Assembly (NCBI GenBank): GCA_016710365.1
Contig: JADJVW010000019.1
Coordinates: 87,966-151,965, forward strand
DNA from: Candidatus Caldilinea saccharophila
GTDB taxonomy: Bacteria; Chloroflexota; Anaerolineae; Caldilineales; Caldilineaceae
Length of the DNA stretch: 64,000 nucleotides
Direction of reading: 5' to 3'
A program made the translations under genes and the position numbers. This document shows, one piece after another, positions 61,678 through 64,000 of this stretch (positions within the stretch are counted from its first letter, which is position 1; every line of letters begins with the position of its first letter). The notes beneath the pieces are model-generated. The model saw nothing but the letters and a program-made list of their open reading frames with translations. It was not told where the DNA came from and did no database searches.

Positions 61678-62898
61678 ATGATTGATTACAGCGGGAGTTT
61701 CCGGCTGACGCCAACGCAGAAGAGTTACCTTGGAAAACAACTGGACAAAGTCTCCCGCTCCTTTGCCATCTTGATTCCCTATATTGAACCACCGCTGCGT
61801 CACTATCTGGCAGTCGCCTACCTTCTGTGCCGGGTTGCAGATAATATCGAAGACTGTGGACAACCGAACCCCTGGAAGCAGGCGCGCTTCACAGCGTTCG
61901 TGGATCTTCTCCAAGAACCGCGGCGCGCACCTGGACAGCTTGCTGCGTGGGAAAAAGATGCATGGCCTGGATTGAGCCAGGAAGAGCGGCAAATCATGGG
62001 CGTCGCCCACGGTCTGACGCTTTGGCAAATTTACGCCATGATCCCTGACCACGCACAAGCCGTGATCAGGCAATGGGTCGGCGTGATGGTGGCGGGCATG
62101 AGCAAACTCAGCGATCCGGACGAGCAACCATGCTTCGTGCAGCGCAAGGGGATCGACATCCTCGAGACCGAACAGGATTACAACGAATATTGCTACTATG
62201 TCGCCGGCACCGTCGGCGCGCTGGCCTCTGAGCTTGTCGTCCAGCAATATGAGCTTGGCGTCGACGTGTCGGCAATCCTGCGCCTGCGCGCCGATAGTTG
62301 TGGTCGTAGCCTGCAGAAAACCAACATCGTCAAGGATTTTGTCGAAGATGTTACCCGCGGCGTCTGTTATCTGCCCGACGTGTGGTTGCGCATCGCTGAC
62401 TATGCTCCGCTCGAACTGCGCGGGGCTACTCTCGCCTGGAAGGAGCGCATCATCAGTGATGTCCTGCACGACCTGCGTGACGCCGCCGATTACACGCTTG
62501 CCCTGCCGCACCATGTGGTGGGCTATCGTCGCGCATCGCTGTTATGTCTGTTCCCCGCCTATCATACGCTGCTCTCCGCCGCGCAGCGCCAGGAGACGCT
62601 GTTTACGCCTGCGCATCAGATCAAGATCTCGCGCAGCACGTTAGCGCAATGCATCAGCGATTCCGACAAAGTGCTGTTGGATGATGAAGCGATTCGACGC
62701 TATTGCACGACGATGGAAAGCAAGATCTACGCGGGAATTGGTAGATTCCACCAAAATGCCTTGACCTGTGCTACAGTCGCGTGGTCGGGTTGGCGTGCTT
62801 CCCTTTTCACAACGACGTGTCGTAGACGGCGCCCGGCAAGGAGGAACCCACCATTTCCACTCAGCATAGCGTCGAAGATTATCGCATCGCTTACATGA
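61678..62898 (+). CDS. Squalene/phytoene synthase family protein
   Basis: About 406 residues from ATG 61678 (AGGGAG upstream; an ATG 3 nt earlier also fits). It matches trans-isoprenyl diphosphate head-to-head synthases: KVSRSFAILIPYIEPPLRHY, the first Asp-rich motif RVADNIED, QDYNEYCYYVAGTVGALASE, and the second Asp-rich site TNIVKDFVED. KTNIVKDFVEDVTRGVCYLP favours the squalene-synthase-like side over phytoene synthase. It feeds hopanoid or carotenoid synthesis. After SKIYAGIG the C-terminal ~50 residues (TTTCRRRRPARRNPPF) are unlike the family and overlap the next gene and its ribosome-binding site; an indel near 62740 may hide the true end. Confidence 0.8.
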   Translation: MIDYSGSFRLTPTQKSYLGKQLDKVSRSFAILIPYIEPPLRHYLAVAYLLCRVADNIEDCGQPNPWKQARFTAFVDLLQEPRRAPGQLAAWEKDAWPGLSQEERQIMGVAHGLTLWQIYAMIPDHAQAVIRQWVGVMVAGMSKLSDPDEQPCFVQRKGIDILETEQDYNEYCYYVAGTVGALASELVVQQYELGVDVSAILRLRADSCGRSLQKTNIVKDFVEDVTRGVCYLPDVWLRIADYAPLELRGATLAWKERIISDVLHDLRDAADYTLALPHHVVGYRRASLLCLFPAYHTLLSAAQRQETLFTPAHQIKISRSTLAQCISDSDKVLLDDEAIRRYCTTMESKIYAGIGRFHQNALTCATVAWSGWRASLFTTTCRRRRPARRNPPFPLSIASKIIASLT

Positions 62899-64000
62899 GC
62901 CGCCAGCTCAGCCTGCGCGGCCGCCGCGAGGTGCACGCGGGCCGCGCCAAGTTTGGCGCGTTTGGCGACGGCAAAGAAGTTGCCCAGGTGGCGCTGGCGC
63001 ACGCCTTTCAACCGGGCGACTGGCGCTCCGGCTACTATCGCGACCAGACGCTGATGTTTGCCCTCGGCCTGTTGACGCCGGAAAGCTACTTCGCACAACT
63101 CTACGCGCACACCGACGTGCAGGCCGACCCTGCCAGCGGTGGACGCGCCATGCTCGGCCACTTCGCCAGCCGGCTGCTCGATAATGACGGCGCATTTCAG
63201 CCGCAGGTTTCCACCTTTAACATCGCGGCCGACATCTCGCCAACCGCCGGGCAGATGCCGCGCCTGGTAGGACTTGCCCACGCCTCCGTGATTTATCGCG
63301 AGATCGAGGCGCTTCACGCGTTGACCACATTTTCCAGCCGCGGCAATGAAATCGCCTTTGGCATGATCGGCAATGCCAGTTGCGCCGAAGGACTGTTCTG
63401 GGAGGCGATCAACGCCATCGGTGTGCTGCGTGCGCCCGCGGTCATCTCGATTTGGGATGATGGCTACGGCATCTCCGTGCCCAACGACCTGGCGCTCATG
63501 GGCGGCGACCTGTCGGCGCTGCTGCAAGGCTTTGTGCGCCGCGATGATGGGCCTGGTTACGATCTCTACACCGCGCCCGGCTGGGATTACGCGCACCTGG
63601 TAGACCTTTATACCCAGGCCGCGCACAACGCGCGCGTCCACCACATCCCGGCCCTGGTGCACGTCACGGAGATGACGCAGCCGCAGGGGCATTCCACCTC
63701 GGGCAGCCACAAGCGCTACAAGCCGGCCGCTCGTCTCGCCTGGGAAGAAGCGCACGATCCGATCGTGCGGATGCGTGCGTGGCTGCTGGCGGAAGGCTTG
63801 ACGGACGAGCGCACGCTTGCCGCGCTGGAAAGTGATCTCGAAGCGGAAGCGCAAGCCGCGTGCGAGCGAGCGTGGTGCGCTTACGCCACGCCGCGGCGCA
63901 CGGCCGCCGCCACCCTGGCCGCGCTGCTGGAAGAAGTGATGGCGCAACACGCAGACAGCCGTCGCGAAGTCGCCGCGCTGGCCGACGAACTGCGCACGGC
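62853..64000 (+). CDS. 2-oxoacid dehydrogenase E1 component (TPP), N-terminal part, ATT start
   Basis: The frame is open to the right edge (382 codons). The E1 alpha-like TPP domain is seen: FGDGKEVAQVALAHAFQPGD, YYRDQTLMFALGL, GNEIAFGMIGNASCAEGLFW (GDG-like region), ISIWDDGYGISVPND and TQPQGHSTSGSHKRYK. It resembles fused alpha-beta E1 proteins of branched-chain 2-oxoacid or related dehydrogenases; the beta part would be outside. The start is ATT at 62853: AAGGAGGAA lies 8 nt upstream and STQHSVEDYRIAYMSRQL follows as in homologues, while no ATG, GTG or TTG is placed correctly; the next ATG is 14 codons inside. Confidence 0.85.
   Translation, partial: MSTQHSVEDYRIAYMSRQLSLRGRREVHAGRAKFGAFGDGKEVAQVALAHAFQPGDWRSGYYRDQTLMFALGLLTPESYFAQLYAHTDVQADPASGGRAMLGHFASRLLDNDGAFQPQVSTFNIAADISPTAGQMPRLVGLAHASVIYREIEALHALTTFSSRGNEIAFGMIGNASCAEGLFWEAINAIGVLRAPAVISIWDDGYGISVPNDLALMGGDLSALLQGFVRRDDGPGYDLYTAPGWDYAHLVDLYTQAAHNARVHHIPALVHVTEMTQPQGHSTSGSHKRYKPAARLAWEEAHDPIVRMRAWLLAEGLTDERTLAALESDLEAEAQAACERAWCAYATPRRTAAATLAALLEEVMAQHADSRREVAALADELRT

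Noticed and set aside
62727..63950. 407-codon minus-strand open frame at the right edge
   Set aside because: Opposite the E1 gene, whose forward protein has clear TPP-enzyme motifs.

Overview
This window is a chromosomal segment of a moderately GC-rich bacterium. The gene set suggests a Chloroflexota, probably Anaerolineae/Caldilineales-like: a T-box before alaX, an mupirocin-type (eukaryote-like) ileS, NFACT/RqcH, CoxE/XdhC maturation genes, HisKA_2 kinases with many GAF domains, fused-type E1 dehydrogenase and many intergenic 'word' repeats. This is an inference from style and content; there is no rRNA to confirm it. I see no phage, insertion sequence, integrase or CRISPR array.

Layout. 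1-6463: 3' end of a UV-endonuclease gene, then a minus-strand run (lipoprotein, CoxE-like VWA protein, DUF1653-terpenoid-cyclase-like fusion, split XdhC pair, class III aminotransferase) that looks like molybdenum-hydroxylase maturation without the enzyme itself. 6940-15457: three consecutive sensor genes (GAF-rich HisKA_2 kinase, dCache-HAMP-PAS HisKA_2 kinase, REC-PAS-HK-REC hybrid). 15485-18420: RqcH/NFACT, nitroreductase, tRNA-Leu(UAA). 18459-21303: two L,D-transpeptidases around a YdjM-like membrane protein. 21399-29547: GAF protein, REC-adenylate cyclase, lipase-like hydrolase, subtilase, peroxiredoxin, SDR, LarA-like protein. 29633-37020: minus-strand housekeeping run (osmC, EcsC-like, trx, proS, folC, Yip1, era, ybaK). 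37261-46982: acyl-CoA ligase, gatB, TPR lytic transglycosylase, ileS. 47074-48892: TumE-type toxin module with an interrupted antitoxin, then T-box-controlled alaX. 49090-55841: oxidoreductase, HEAT-like protein, TIM-barrel isomerase, a small unknown gene, Nudix, NYN-LOTUS. 56178-60066: dnaK-grpE-dnaJ. 60086-64000: class III aminotransferase, squalene/phytoene synthase, start of a 2-oxoacid dehydrogenase E1.

Two features dominate. First, intergenic space is filled with short low-complexity 'words' (for example ggagattggagattag, ggagacaaggagac, gtgaattgtgaat, gcattacgcattac), very often arranged as perfect hairpins. Several enter genes: they supply the C-terminus and stop of xdhC, both stop codons of the convergent dnaJ/aminotransferase pair, the sequence between the T-box and alaX, and in-frame insertions inside ileS. 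Second, about 15 otherwise healthy genes (including gatB, proS, dnaJ) carry single small indels, many in G/A homopolymers or GC runs. That pattern looks more like residual assembly errors than gene decay, so frameshifted genes are given here as full spans.
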